From CBDULX01 sp048550535 (GTDB lineage: Bacteria > Pseudomonadota > Gammaproteobacteria > SZUA-229): a DNA stretch of 8,376 nt. The stretch's first letter is position 1, and each line of letters begins with the position of its first letter. The notes below the pieces were generated by a model. The model did not search any database, was not told the origin of the DNA, and was given only the letters and a program-made list of their open reading frames with translations. This document shows positions 1 through 6,528 of the stretch, piece after piece. A program made the translations under genes and the position numbers. The stretch is taken from NCBI GenBank assembly GCA_048550535.1, contig JBLYYN010000265.1, positions 1-8,376 of the forward strand, given 5' to 3'.

Positions 1-1258
1 AGTCACAGGTTTGTCCGGTGGCACCCACAATCATGGTGCACTCGATTTCGTAGGCTTTATCTTCCTTGACGATCATGTTGCCATTGTCCATCTCCACCGG
101 TGCTACTTTCAGGGCGCGGGCGCGACCTGTGTCATCCAGCATCACTTCCATAGGAGACAGGCCGTCGTGAATTTCGACACCTTCTTCAATCACGGCTTTT
201 AATTCATGGGGCGTACAGGGGGCCTGGGAAATGGGGCGGCGATAAACGATCCAGGCATCGGAGGTTTTGCGTTGAGCGGCCATGGCCGGATCATGGCTGG
301 TTTTGCCCAGAATGACATTTTCCGGTAACTGATCCTCAGGTACCTGGTCGATATGGCCAATGCGTTTGGCCACAGCAACTACGTCCATGGCAGAGTCACC
401 GGCACCGATGACCAGAATTCGGCCTGACAGGTATTGCAGTTTGCCGTTATTGTAGGCACGCAGAAATGACATGGCGTCGGTGCAATTGGGAGCATGTTCC
501 GCACCGGGTACTGGGACGCCTCGGCCATCGGGTGTGCCAAGGCCCCATAGCGTGGCATCGAATTGCTGTTCCAGTTCCTTCATGGATATATCGCGACCAA
601 CTCGGGTGGAGGTTTTGACTTCCACACCCATATCCAGAATACGCTGAATTTCCTTGTCTAGCACTTTACGCGGGGTACGGTAACCGGGTATGCCATATAC
701 CATCATGCCACCCAGTTTTTCATATTCTTCAAACAGGGTTACACCATGACCCAGCAGGCGCAGGAAATAGGCGGCAGCCAGTCCCGCTGCTCCACTACCG
801 ACCACGGCGATGTTTTTACCCGTATCGGCACCTGCTGCTGGCAGGCTGATATTGTTGTCTATGGCCCAGTCACCGATGTACTGCTCGATCGAATTGATAC
901 CCACATAGGTTTCCAGATCGTTACGGTTACAGCCGTCCTGGCAGGGAGCGGGACATACGCGTCCCATTACCGCAGGAAACGGATTGGATGCCACCATGCG
1001 CTGGAAGGCATATTCCTGCCAGCTGATTCCTTCGGGAGGGGTATCGATACCTCGAACTATGGATAACCAGCCACGGATGTCGTGACCGGATGGGCAACTG
1101 CCCTGGCACGGCGGTGTGCGGTGAACATAAGTCGGGCAAGAATAGGATTCGCCATTCTTAATTGGGGTTTGGTTCCACTTTTCAGGTTTGCAGGCCTGGT
1201 CAGTGACGTTACGATCCAGGTCCTGGTAACGACGTTGGGTGAATTTTGTGTCGGTCAC
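1..1258 (-). CDS. GltD-like FAD/NAD(P)-dependent oxidoreductase, 3' end cut by window edge
   Basis: The minus strand reads open for 419 codons from a GTG at 1258 to the left edge. The GTG is forced: an in-frame TAA lies immediately upstream and AGAGGG (1273-1268) sits 9 nt before it. The protein resembles the glutamate synthase small-subunit family. It has an N-terminal cysteine-rich part (C51, C55, C102, C106, C110, the last three in a CPAPCQDGC context) expected to hold Fe-S clusters. An FAD Rossmann motif GSGAAG lies at 154-159 and a second, NAD(P)-type GAGDSA at 285-290, followed by a YRR motif near 339. In this family electrons pass between NAD(P)H, flavin and Fe-S to a partner enzyme. 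About 28 extra residues lie between the second Rossmann motif and YRR compared with ordinary GltD. No large glutamate synthase subunit is visible, so the partner is unknown; GltD itself, an AegA-like protein, or a subunit serving another oxidoreductase are all possible. Family is certain, function open. Confidence 0.88.
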   Translation of the reverse strand, partial: MTDTKFTQRRYQDLDRNVTDQACKPEKWNQTPIKNGESYSCPTYVHRTPPCQGSCPSGHDIRGWLSIVRGIDTPPEGISWQEYAFQRMVASNPFPAVMGRVCPAPCQDGCNRNDLETYVGINSIEQYIGDWAIDNNISLPAAGADTGKNIAVVGSGAAGLAAAYFLRLLGHGVTLFEEYEKLGGMMVYGIPGYRTPRKVLDKEIQRILDMGVEVKTSTRVGRDISMKELEQQFDATLWGLGTPDGRGVPVPGAEHAPNCTDAMSFLRAYNNGKLQYLSGRILVIGAGDSAMDVVAVAKRIGHIDQVPEDQLPENVILGKTSHDPAMAAQRKTSDAWIVYRRPISQAPCTPHELKAVIEEGVEIHDGLSPMEVMLDDTGRARALKVAPVEMDNGNMIVKEDKAYEIECTMIVGATGQTCD

Positions 1259-1318
1259 TTAATATAACCCTCTAAAAAATATGGAATTTAAGCGGTGATG
1301 GCCTAAATGAATAAGATC

Positions 1319-1347
1319 AATATAGACAATCGAGGTGGGTGTCACAA
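1319..1347 (-). promoter_or_regulatory. Candidate sigma70 promoter for the GltD-like gene
   Basis: On the minus strand TTGTGA (1347-1342) and TATATT (1324-1319) are separated by exactly 17 bp, matching the sigma70 consensus at 4/6 and 5/6 positions. Transcription would start near 1312 and give a leader of about 54 nt before the GTG at 1258. It lies in the 122-bp gap after the DUF523 gene, which suggests that the oxidoreductase is transcribed separately. Inferred from consensus only. Confidence 0.45.
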
Positions 1348-1380
1348 CAGAAAGTGGTAATTAATGGGCGGCTTATTGAT

Positions 1381-1887
1381 TTATTTAAAAATGTTGAGCA
1401 CCTGTTGCAGAAATTGCTGTTGTTGACGCTCAGTGACCAGTTCGGTTTCATCCACCATGGGTATATTCGGCAAGTGCTGGTGAATAGCCCGTGCGAATAA
1501 ACCGCTGCCGTACTGAATTATATGATTGTCCCTGTCGAACACAGGAACATCATGAATGCCACAGCTGGGGGAGCGGCTTTTAAAAATGTAGCCGCAAATA
1601 TTTTGCAATGACAGCGGGCGTTGTTCACAAAACTGTTGCATTGGCGCAGTGATATCGATGCCTGGGTCATCGCGGCCGACCATCTGGGGTTGATCCGGGT
1701 CGTTCATCAACTGCACCGGTGGCCGTGGCACCGAAAGCCCGATTTCCACTTCCGGACAAACTGTGATCGGTTCGAAATAAAGATTAATGAAGGTCAGCAG
1801 TGACGGGAAATGTTTTATTTCGGCATCGTAACGCACCTGTTGCCCCAGGAGGCAGCTACTGACGGCAATGATTGGTCGGCGAGTCAT
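1381..1887 (-). CDS. DUF523 family protein, TudS-like [4Fe-4S] desulfidase candidate
   Basis: A 168-residue protein made of a single DUF523 domain, without the DUF1722 extension found in E. coli YbgA. Three well-spaced cysteines sit in the family's conserved motifs: C12 in SSCLLG, C44 in CPE, and C109 in KSRSPSCG. In the characterised family member TudS, three conserved cysteines bind a [4Fe-4S] cluster that removes sulfur from thiouracil without net redox change. This protein keeps the same pattern, so a desulfidase role is plausible, but the substrate cannot be read from sequence. There is no signal peptide or membrane segment, so it should be cytosolic. The ATG at 1887 has an AGGTG about 8 nt upstream. 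The gene lies 142 bp downstream of hemH on the same strand, so co-transcription is possible but not evident. Confidence 0.85.
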   Translation of the reverse strand: MTRRPIIAVSSCLLGQQVRYDAEIKHFPSLLTFINLYFEPITVCPEVEIGLSVPRPPVQLMNDPDQPQMVGRDDPGIDITAPMQQFCEQRPLSLQNICGYIFKSRSPSCGIHDVPVFDRDNHIIQYGSGLFARAIHQHLPNIPMVDETELVTERQQQQFLQQVLNIFK

Positions 1888-2010
1888 GCAAGGCGCACCT
1901 AAATGTGTTTGAAGGCTGGTTCGTGCCCTGGGTTATGATTATCCGACAGGAATCTATATGCCTTTAACATCTTACAATGTTGATGATCAAACTTAAAACC
2001 CATAAATTTC

Positions 2011-2033
2011 ATAGCCTTGCTTAGGGGGGCTAT
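2011..2033 (-). terminator. Weak hairpin overlapping the hemH stop codon
   Basis: Perfect 6-bp arms ATAGCC and GGCTAT (2033-2028 and 2016-2011 on the minus strand) flank an 11-nt loop and include the hemH TAG stop. Only a short T run follows (GAAATTT), so this is at best a weak terminator or a 3'-end stabilising stem. Confidence 0.25.
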
Positions 2034-3145
2034 CCTTTGGCGCCCATATTGATAGCGCGCTCACGGCTTTTGTTGGCGTCTACGGCCCGTTGTCCCGCAT
2101 CCCAGCCCGGCATGGTTTCAGGCCAGCCGAAACTGTGTTGTACCACCAGTTCACACAGGGTGTTGATATGTTCTGGGTGATCATTGAGGGCGGGTATATA
2201 ATTGAATTTTTCACCGCCATTGCTCAAAAAGATCTCACGGTTTTCCATATTGATCTCCTCCAGGGTCTCCAGGCAGTCAGAAGAAAAACCGGGGCAAATC
2301 ACATCAATGGATTTGGTACCTTCTGTAGCAAGCTGTTCCATGGTTTCATCACAATAGGGGCGCAGCCATTCTTCTCTACCGACTCGGGACTGGAACACCA
2401 GTGTCCAGTCTGTATCGGCCAGCTGCAGTTTTTCTACAACCAGTCGGGCTGTTTTCTGGCAGTGGCAGAAATAGGGGTCGCCATTCTCGATATAGCGTCT
2501 GGGTATGCCGTGAAAAGAAAATACCAGTAATTCTGGCTTGTTACCGCGTTGTTGCCAGCTGCGAGAAATGCTATTGGCCAGTGCTTCTATGTACTTCGGA
2601 TGATCGTGATAGCTGTTTATGAAACGCATATCAGGCAACCAGCGCCAGTGGCGTAATTCTTCGGTAACCGCATCAAACACCGAAGCGGTGGTGGTAGCGG
2701 AATACTGGGGGTACATGGGTACGATGAGCAGGCGTCGGGCGCCGGCCTTGCGTAATCCCTGCAGGCCTTCAGCAATGGATGGTTTACCATAGCGCATGGC
2801 GGTATCCACAATCACGGAGCCACGAATTTGTTTATTTAATTGCTTGCCAACCAGTTGTGCCTGTTTGGTTGAAGTAACTACCAGTGGTGAGCCCTGAGGT
2901 GTCCAGATTTTTTTATACTTTTTGGCGGACAGGGAAGGCCGAAATCTCAGAATGATGCCGTGTAAAATAAGCCACCATAACAATCGGGGTATTTCGATAA
3001 CCCTTGGATCCCACAGGAATTCTGCCAGATATTTTCTGACGGCTTTGGGGGTGGGTGCAGTGGGTGATCCCAGATTAACCAGCAAAATCCCAATTTTTTC
3101 CTGGGGGCCATGTAGATACTTTTGCTTATATTCACGTTTTGACAT
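2030..3145 (-). CDS. hemH: Ferrochelatase
   Basis: A 371-residue ferrochelatase, the enzyme that inserts Fe2+ into protoporphyrin IX to make protohaem. The family landmarks appear in order: an N-terminal LLVNLGSP (21-28), YPQYS at 145-149, the active-site motif SFHGIP with catalytic His212 (210-215), FQSRVG at 251-256 and CPGFSSDCLETLEE (284-297), which carries the conserved metal-site glutamate. The C-terminal tail after about 335 runs to residue 371, longer than E. coli HemH (about 320) but normal for many proteobacteria. There is no clear transmembrane helix, so it is soluble or peripheral on the inner membrane. The ATG at 3145 is the only possible start before an in-frame TAA, yet no good Shine-Dalgarno precedes it, suggesting weak translation or a very short leader. 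It is divergent from pntAA across a structured intergenic region. Confidence 0.97.
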   Translation of the reverse strand: MSKREYKQKYLHGPQEKIGILLVNLGSPTAPTPKAVRKYLAEFLWDPRVIEIPRLLWWLILHGIILRFRPSLSAKKYKKIWTPQGSPLVVTSTKQAQLVGKQLNKQIRGSVIVDTAMRYGKPSIAEGLQGLRKAGARRLLIVPMYPQYSATTTASVFDAVTEELRHWRWLPDMRFINSYHDHPKYIEALANSISRSWQQRGNKPELLVFSFHGIPRRYIENGDPYFCHCQKTARLVVEKLQLADTDWTLVFQSRVGREEWLRPYCDETMEQLATEGTKSIDVICPGFSSDCLETLEEINMENREIFLSNGGEKFNYIPALNDHPEHINTLCELVVQHSFGWPETMPGWDAGQRAVDANKSRERAINMGAKG

Positions 3146-3188
3146 TCGAAATTAGTCTTAAAGGGTGTAGCTGTTAATAGAATATGGG

Positions 3189-3194
3189 TATAAT
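3189..3194 (+). promoter_or_regulatory. Consensus -10 box (TATAAT) reading towards pntAA
   Basis: A perfect TATAAT occurs within GGGTATAATTCG. The hexamer 17 bp upstream (TGTAGC) is a poor -35, so the promoter would depend on an activator or be weak. Transcription would begin near 3201, almost at the left end of the MITE-like element. It could drive a short RNA ending at 3343, or the pnt operon through a leader of about 330 nt. Confidence 0.3.
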
Positions 3195-3202
3195 TCGTCG
3201 GC

Positions 3203-3276
3203 TAAGGAACCTCTGATCAAGTCGTGATTGTTTTATCACAACCTGAATTCAACCAGATTTAATCAGAGGCTCCTTA
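3203..3276. repeat. 74-bp MITE-like inverted-repeat element
   Basis: The 15-bp ends TAAGGAACCTCTGAT (3203-3217) and, read on the other strand, TAAGGAGCCTCTGAT (3276-3262) are inverted repeats with one mismatch. Each begins with TA, which could be a duplicated TA target, leaving terminal repeats of 13 bp. The core contains a smaller hairpin GTGAT/ATCAC (3224-3228, 3235-3239) and the palindrome TGAATTCA. There is no coding capacity. Size, near-perfect ends and intergenic position fit a non-autonomous miniature transposon end-pair. The parent IS family cannot be named from this window, and a chance or regulatory dyad is the alternative. Confidence 0.55.
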
Positions 3277-3281
3277 ATTTA

Positions 3282-3295
3282 CACCAATTTTGGTG
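3282..3295. promoter_or_regulatory. Palindrome CACCAATTTTGGTG, possible operator
   Basis: Perfect 6-bp arms CACCAA/TTGGTG are separated by two bases, just outside the MITE-like element. It could be a dimeric regulator site or a small RNA hairpin. No regulator is suggested by the neighbouring genes. Confidence 0.3.
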
Positions 3296-3313
3296 GTAGC
3301 GTACAGTCTGCCT

Positions 3314-3343
3314 AAAAAGACAAGCCATTTCGGCAGTCTTTTT
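3314..3343 (+). terminator. Terminator-shaped hairpin upstream of pntAA
   Basis: AAAAAGAC (3314-3321) pairs perfectly with GTCTTTTT (3336-3343). Inside, GCC (3324-3326) pairs with GGC (3332-3334) around an ATTTC loop, giving about 11 bp with a small internal bulge and a U-rich 3' arm. The A/U arms make it potentially bidirectional. No annotated gene ends here, so on the plus strand it would terminate an unannotated RNA from the hemH/pnt gap or act as an attenuator in the pnt leader. Confidence 0.45.
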
Positions 3344-3528
3344 GAATGAAACAGAAACATTATTTGATTGTAGTTTGAAGTTTTCACAACAAGAATAACA
3401 ATCACTAATTTATTTCATTATGCAGTATACGCAGATTATTTCTTAATTATTGGGCCGATAATTGCCGAATTTTAATCCATTGTCATAACAGTGGAATAGT
3501 TAGCTGCACACTAGCAGGAGTTAGAATA

Positions 3529-4662
3529 ATGCCAATAAGACTGGCGGTACCGAATGAAATTGTCCCCGGGGAACGTCGCATTGCGCTGGAACCGGGTGTA
3601 GCCAAACGCCTGATCGATATGGGTGTGGAAGTCTGTATGGAAAGAGGCGCGGCATTGTCAGCCCATTTCCCGGATTCTGCATTTGAAGGGGTAAAAATTA
3701 TAGACACCCCGCAGGAACTGTACAAAGACGCAGATCTTATTTTTAAAGTACAGCCGCCTACTATGGAAGAGCTGGATATGATCAAAGATGGTGCCACCAT
3801 CATTGGTTTTATGCAGCCTCATAAAAATAAAGAAATTACCAAAAAAATGTGTGATAAGGAGCTGGTGAGTCTTGCCATGGAGCTGGTTCCCCGTATTACT
3901 CGTGCCCAGTCGATGGATGCCCTGTCTTCCCAGGCCGCGATTGCCGGATACAAGGGTGTGTTGATGGGGGCTGATCTGGCCAGTGTGTTCTTCCCCATGC
4001 TGACCACGGCTGCAGGTACCATTCGTCCCGCCAAGGTACTGGTTATCGGTGCTGGTGTGGCAGGGTTGCAGGCGATTGCCACGGCCAAGCGTCTGGGCGC
4101 AGTGGTTGAAGCCTATGATGTTCGTAGTGCAACCCAAGAGCAGTGTGAGTCTCTGGGTGCTAAATTTGTCGATACCGGTGTCAGTGCCGATGGTGAAGGT
4201 GGTTATGCTCGTGAGCTGACCCAGGAAGAAAGACAGCAGCAACAGGATGTACTGGCCCAGCACGTTGCAAAATCCGATGTGGTTATCACCACAGCCGCGA
4301 TTCCCGGTAAGCCTTCACCCAAAATTATTTCCAAAGAAATGGTTTCCAATATGAAGATTGGCGCGGTGATTGTAGATCTGGCATCAGAAGGTGGCGGCAA
4401 CTGTGAGCTGACTGAGCCAGGGCATACTGTGGACTTTGAAAGTCGCATTACCATTCACGGGCCATTGAATGTAGCCAGTCAGACGCCGGTACATGCCAGT
4501 GAAATGTATGCCAAAAACCTGTTTAATCTGATTTCTCCTTTTATTACGGAAGAAGGTGAGCTGGAGCTGGACTGGAATGATGAAGTACTTGCCAAGACCG
4601 TATTGCTCTGTGAGGGTGTTGTTAAAAGTAATCGTATTCGACGTGAGGAGATAACCAAATGA
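3529..4662 (+). CDS. pntAA: NAD(P) transhydrogenase subunit alpha part 1, NAD(H)-binding domain I
   Basis: A 377-residue soluble subunit corresponding to domain I of the proton-translocating transhydrogenase. It binds NAD(H) and passes hydride to NADP+ on PntB at the cytoplasmic face of the inner membrane. The family features are visible: the RQD loop R122, Q127, D130 within PRITRAQSMD, the Rossmann motif GAGVAG (174-179) followed by the acidic YDVR end of strand beta2 (196-199), and the mobile loop with Y226 in DGEGGYAREL. Length matches the split-alpha form (as in Rhodospirillum) rather than the fused PntA of E. coli, and there are no membrane segments. AGGAG lies 8 nt before the ATG. The stop overlaps the next start (ATGA at 4659-4662), so translation of pntAB is coupled. 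Confidence 0.97.
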   Translation: MPIRLAVPNEIVPGERRIALEPGVAKRLIDMGVEVCMERGAALSAHFPDSAFEGVKIIDTPQELYKDADLIFKVQPPTMEELDMIKDGATIIGFMQPHKNKEITKKMCDKELVSLAMELVPRITRAQSMDALSSQAAIAGYKGVLMGADLASVFFPMLTTAAGTIRPAKVLVIGAGVAGLQAIATAKRLGAVVEAYDVRSATQEQCESLGAKFVDTGVSADGEGGYARELTQEERQQQQDVLAQHVAKSDVVITTAAIPGKPSPKIISKEMVSNMKIGAVIVDLASEGGGNCELTEPGHTVDFESRITIHGPLNVASQTPVHASEMYAKNLFNLISPFITEEGELELDWNDEVLAKTVLLCEGVVKSNRIRREEITK

Positions 4663-4955
4663 TTGAAGGTTTCACAGCTCTTTATATTTTTATGCTATCG
4701 GCATTTACCGGTTATGAGGTTATTAGCCGGGTGCCAGTGATCCTGCATACTCCTCTCATGTCCGGTTCTAACTTTGTCCACGGTATTGTTCTGGTGGGTG
4801 CCATTGTTGTTATGGGTCATGCCAGCACGACTCTGGAGGTTGTTATTGGTTTTATCGCGGTTGCATTGGCTGCCGGTAATGCAGTAGGTGGTTATGTGGC
4901 CACAGTGCGTATGCTGGAAATGTTTAAATCGACTAACAAAGGAGCCGCTAAATAA
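4659..4955 (+). CDS. pntAB: NAD(P) transhydrogenase subunit alpha part 2, membrane domain
   Basis: A 98-residue hydrophobic protein with three likely membrane helices (roughly residues 4-24, 38-55 and 58-80) and a basic cytosolic C-terminus. It is the small alpha-2 piece of membrane domain II, which pairs with PntB to form the proton path. The signature TPLMSGSNFVHGIV (31-44) includes His41, at the place of the proton-channel histidine described in the Thermus alpha-2 subunit. GAGGAG (4645-4650) precedes the start by 8 nt. It overlaps pntAA by 4 bp and pntB by 1 bp (TAATG). Confidence 0.95.
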   Translation: MIEGFTALYIFMLSAFTGYEVISRVPVILHTPLMSGSNFVHGIVLVGAIVVMGHASTTLEVVIGFIAVALAAGNAVGGYVATVRMLEMFKSTNKGAAK

Positions 4956-6361
4956 TGTCTACCTTTGTTGAGATTATTTATTTTATTGCTGCAGTGGTCC
5001 TGATCCTGGGCCTAAAACAGATGAGTTCCCCGGTCACTGCCCGTGGCGGTATTGTCTGGGCCGGTGTTGCCATGGCAGTCGCTTCGCTGGTGGCCTTCCT
5101 TGAGCCGGGGGTAATGATAGATGCGGAACATAATAATGTGCTGCTGATTATTGTGGCTATTGCCGTGGGTTCGGTGATTGCCTATGTAACAGCTAAGCGC
5201 GTTGAAATGACCGACATGCCTCAGATGATCGCCATCTACAACGGTATGGGTGGTGGCGCAGCAGCAGCCATCGCGGCTGTTGAGCTGGTAAAAGTGGCCG
5301 GTGGCCATGCCCAGCTGGATACCACGGTTGTGGTACTTGCCGTGTTGGGTGGATTGATTGGTGCAATATCCTTCTCTGGTTCGGGCATTGCCTTTGCCAA
5401 ATTACAGGGCTTGATGAACAAAACCCTTCGCCTGCCGATGCACCAGATCATAAATATTGTATTGTTTGTCGCTACCATTCTCGCCGGAGCCATGATTGGT
5501 TTTAGCGATGAAACTTCAATACAGCTGGTACTGGTCTTCTTCGTACTGGCGCTGGTGCTGGGCATCATGGTGACCATGCCCATAGGTGGTGCCGATATGC
5601 CGGTGGTAATTTCATTGTTCAATGCCTTTACCGGCCTGGCGGTGGCTTTCGAAGGTTTTGTGCTGAACAATGCGGCGATGATCATTGCGGGTACGGTGGT
5701 CGGTTCATCCGGTACATTGTTGACCCAGTTGATGGCAAAAGCCATGAATCGCAAGATCTCCAATGTTCTGTTCAGCAGCTTCGGCGCGGATTCCGGTGCC
5801 GGTGCAGGGGGTGATGAAGACATCGAAGGTTCGATGAAAGAAATTCAGGGCTACGATGCGGCCATCATGATGGCCTATGCCCAGAAAGTCATCATCATAC
5901 CCGGTTACGGCATGGCTGTGGCCCAGGCCCAGCACAAATTGCAGGAGTTGACCCAGTTGCTGGAAGAGCGTGGAGTTACTGTGAAATTTGCCATACATCC
6001 AGTGGCTGGCCGTATGCCGGGTCATATGAATGTATTACTGGCGGAAGCCGGTGTTGAATATGACAAGATTCTGGATCTCGATGAAATCAATCCCGAATTC
6101 CCCACCGCCGATGTCGCCCTGGTGATTGGTGCTAACGACGTGGTGAATCCGGTTGCCCGTAGCAATCCGGACAGCCCTATCTATGGTATGCCTATCCTGG
6201 ATGCGGATAAAGCGCAGAACTGTATCGTGATCAAGCGTGGTCGTGGCGCGGGTTTCTCCGGTATTGAAAATCACCTGTTCTATGCCGACAATACGCGTAT
6301 GCTCTACGGTGATGGGCAGAAAGCGGTAGGCGAATTGATTAACGGTGTTAAGCAACTCTGA
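4955..6361 (+). CDS. pntB: NAD(P) transhydrogenase subunit beta, membrane domain plus NADP(H)-binding domain III
   Basis: A 468-residue beta subunit at normal family length. Residues 1 to about 265 form the multi-helix part of membrane domain II. Residues about 290-468 are the NADP(H)-binding domain III, with GYGMAVAQAQ (317-326), HPVAGRMPGHMNVLLAEAGV (348-367), GANDVVNP (392-399) and KRGRGAGFSG (427-436). It couples proton re-entry to NADP+ reduction by NADH, supplying NADPH. In the helix that carries His91 in E. coli PntB, this protein reads AIYNGMGGG, with an asparagine (N96) instead. AAAGGAG (4938-4944) lies 10 nt upstream and the start overlaps the pntAB stop by one base. A strong terminator follows. 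Confidence 0.98.
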   Translation: MSTFVEIIYFIAAVVLILGLKQMSSPVTARGGIVWAGVAMAVASLVAFLEPGVMIDAEHNNVLLIIVAIAVGSVIAYVTAKRVEMTDMPQMIAIYNGMGGGAAAAIAAVELVKVAGGHAQLDTTVVVLAVLGGLIGAISFSGSGIAFAKLQGLMNKTLRLPMHQIINIVLFVATILAGAMIGFSDETSIQLVLVFFVLALVLGIMVTMPIGGADMPVVISLFNAFTGLAVAFEGFVLNNAAMIIAGTVVGSSGTLLTQLMAKAMNRKISNVLFSSFGADSGAGAGGDEDIEGSMKEIQGYDAAIMMAYAQKVIIIPGYGMAVAQAQHKLQELTQLLEERGVTVKFAIHPVAGRMPGHMNVLLAEAGVEYDKILDLDEINPEFPTADVALVIGANDVVNPVARSNPDSPIYGMPILDADKAQNCIVIKRGRGAGFSGIENHLFYADNTRMLYGDGQKAVGELINGVKQL

Positions 6362-6374
6362 TGACGTTTGAGGT

Positions 6375-6408
6375 GGCGGCCGATCATTGGGTCGCCGCTT
6401 CATTTTTT
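6375..6408 (+). terminator. Rho-independent terminator of the pnt operon
   Basis: GCGGC (6376-6380) pairs with GCCGC (6394-6398), extended inward by GA/TC past a bulged C and outward by a G-T pair, and followed by TTCATTTTTT (6399-6408). It lies 14 bp after the pntB stop, the expected place for the operon end. Confidence 0.8.
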
Positions 6409-6477
6409 CGAATCAGACATCCATATCAAAAAAACCGCATCTTGTCGGATTCTTCTGTATAGTAGCTGATTGCATAT

Positions 6478-6483
6478 TATACT
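6478..6483 (+). promoter_or_regulatory. Possible -10 box for the TPR gene
   Basis: TATACT (5/6 match) lies 46 bp before the GTG start, within the AT-rich sequence after the pnt terminator. No good -35 is found at 16-18 bp upstream. It supports separate transcription of the TPR gene but is weak evidence alone. Confidence 0.3.
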
Positions 6484-6528
6484 CAGATTTAAATGTACAA
6501 ATAATTAATTAGAAATGAGAACGAGATT

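Larger units (their letters stand above)
3146..3528. other. Divergent hemH/pntAA intergenic region with no protein gene
   Basis: This 383-bp stretch carries no credible coding frame. From left to right it holds a TATAAT box on the plus strand (3189-3194), a 74-bp inverted-repeat element (3203-3276), a 14-bp palindrome (3282-3295), a terminator-shaped hairpin (3314-3343) and an AT-rich stretch leading to the pntAA ribosome-binding site AGGAG (3516-3520). I found no convincing -35/-10 pair between 3344 and 3510, so the pnt promoter is not identified. No clear hemH promoter was found either. Confidence 0.7.

Noticed and set aside
746..1066. A 106-codon plus-strand frame.
   Set aside because: It is antisense to the GltD-like gene, which has clear Fe-S and FAD motifs on the minus strand; the plus-strand product shows no recognisable motif.
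1888..2029. Possible promoter for the DUF523 gene between it and hemH.
   Set aside because: TAAGAT and TATAGA -10-like boxes are present on the minus strand, but no -35 is found at acceptable spacing with more than a poor match.
3344..3510. A pntAA promoter close to the gene.
   Set aside because: Several TTG-starting hexamers occur, but none pairs with a good -10 at 16-18 bp, so no site is called.
3658..4263. A 201-codon minus-strand frame.
   Set aside because: It lies wholly within pntAA, whose RQD loop and Rossmann motif are intact; the product is low-complexity and rich in T, G and H, typical of an antisense shadow.
5236..5823. A 195-codon minus-strand frame.
   Set aside because: It is antisense to pntB over the membrane and linker region; its composition (runs of A, P, S and T) mirrors the codon pattern of pntB.
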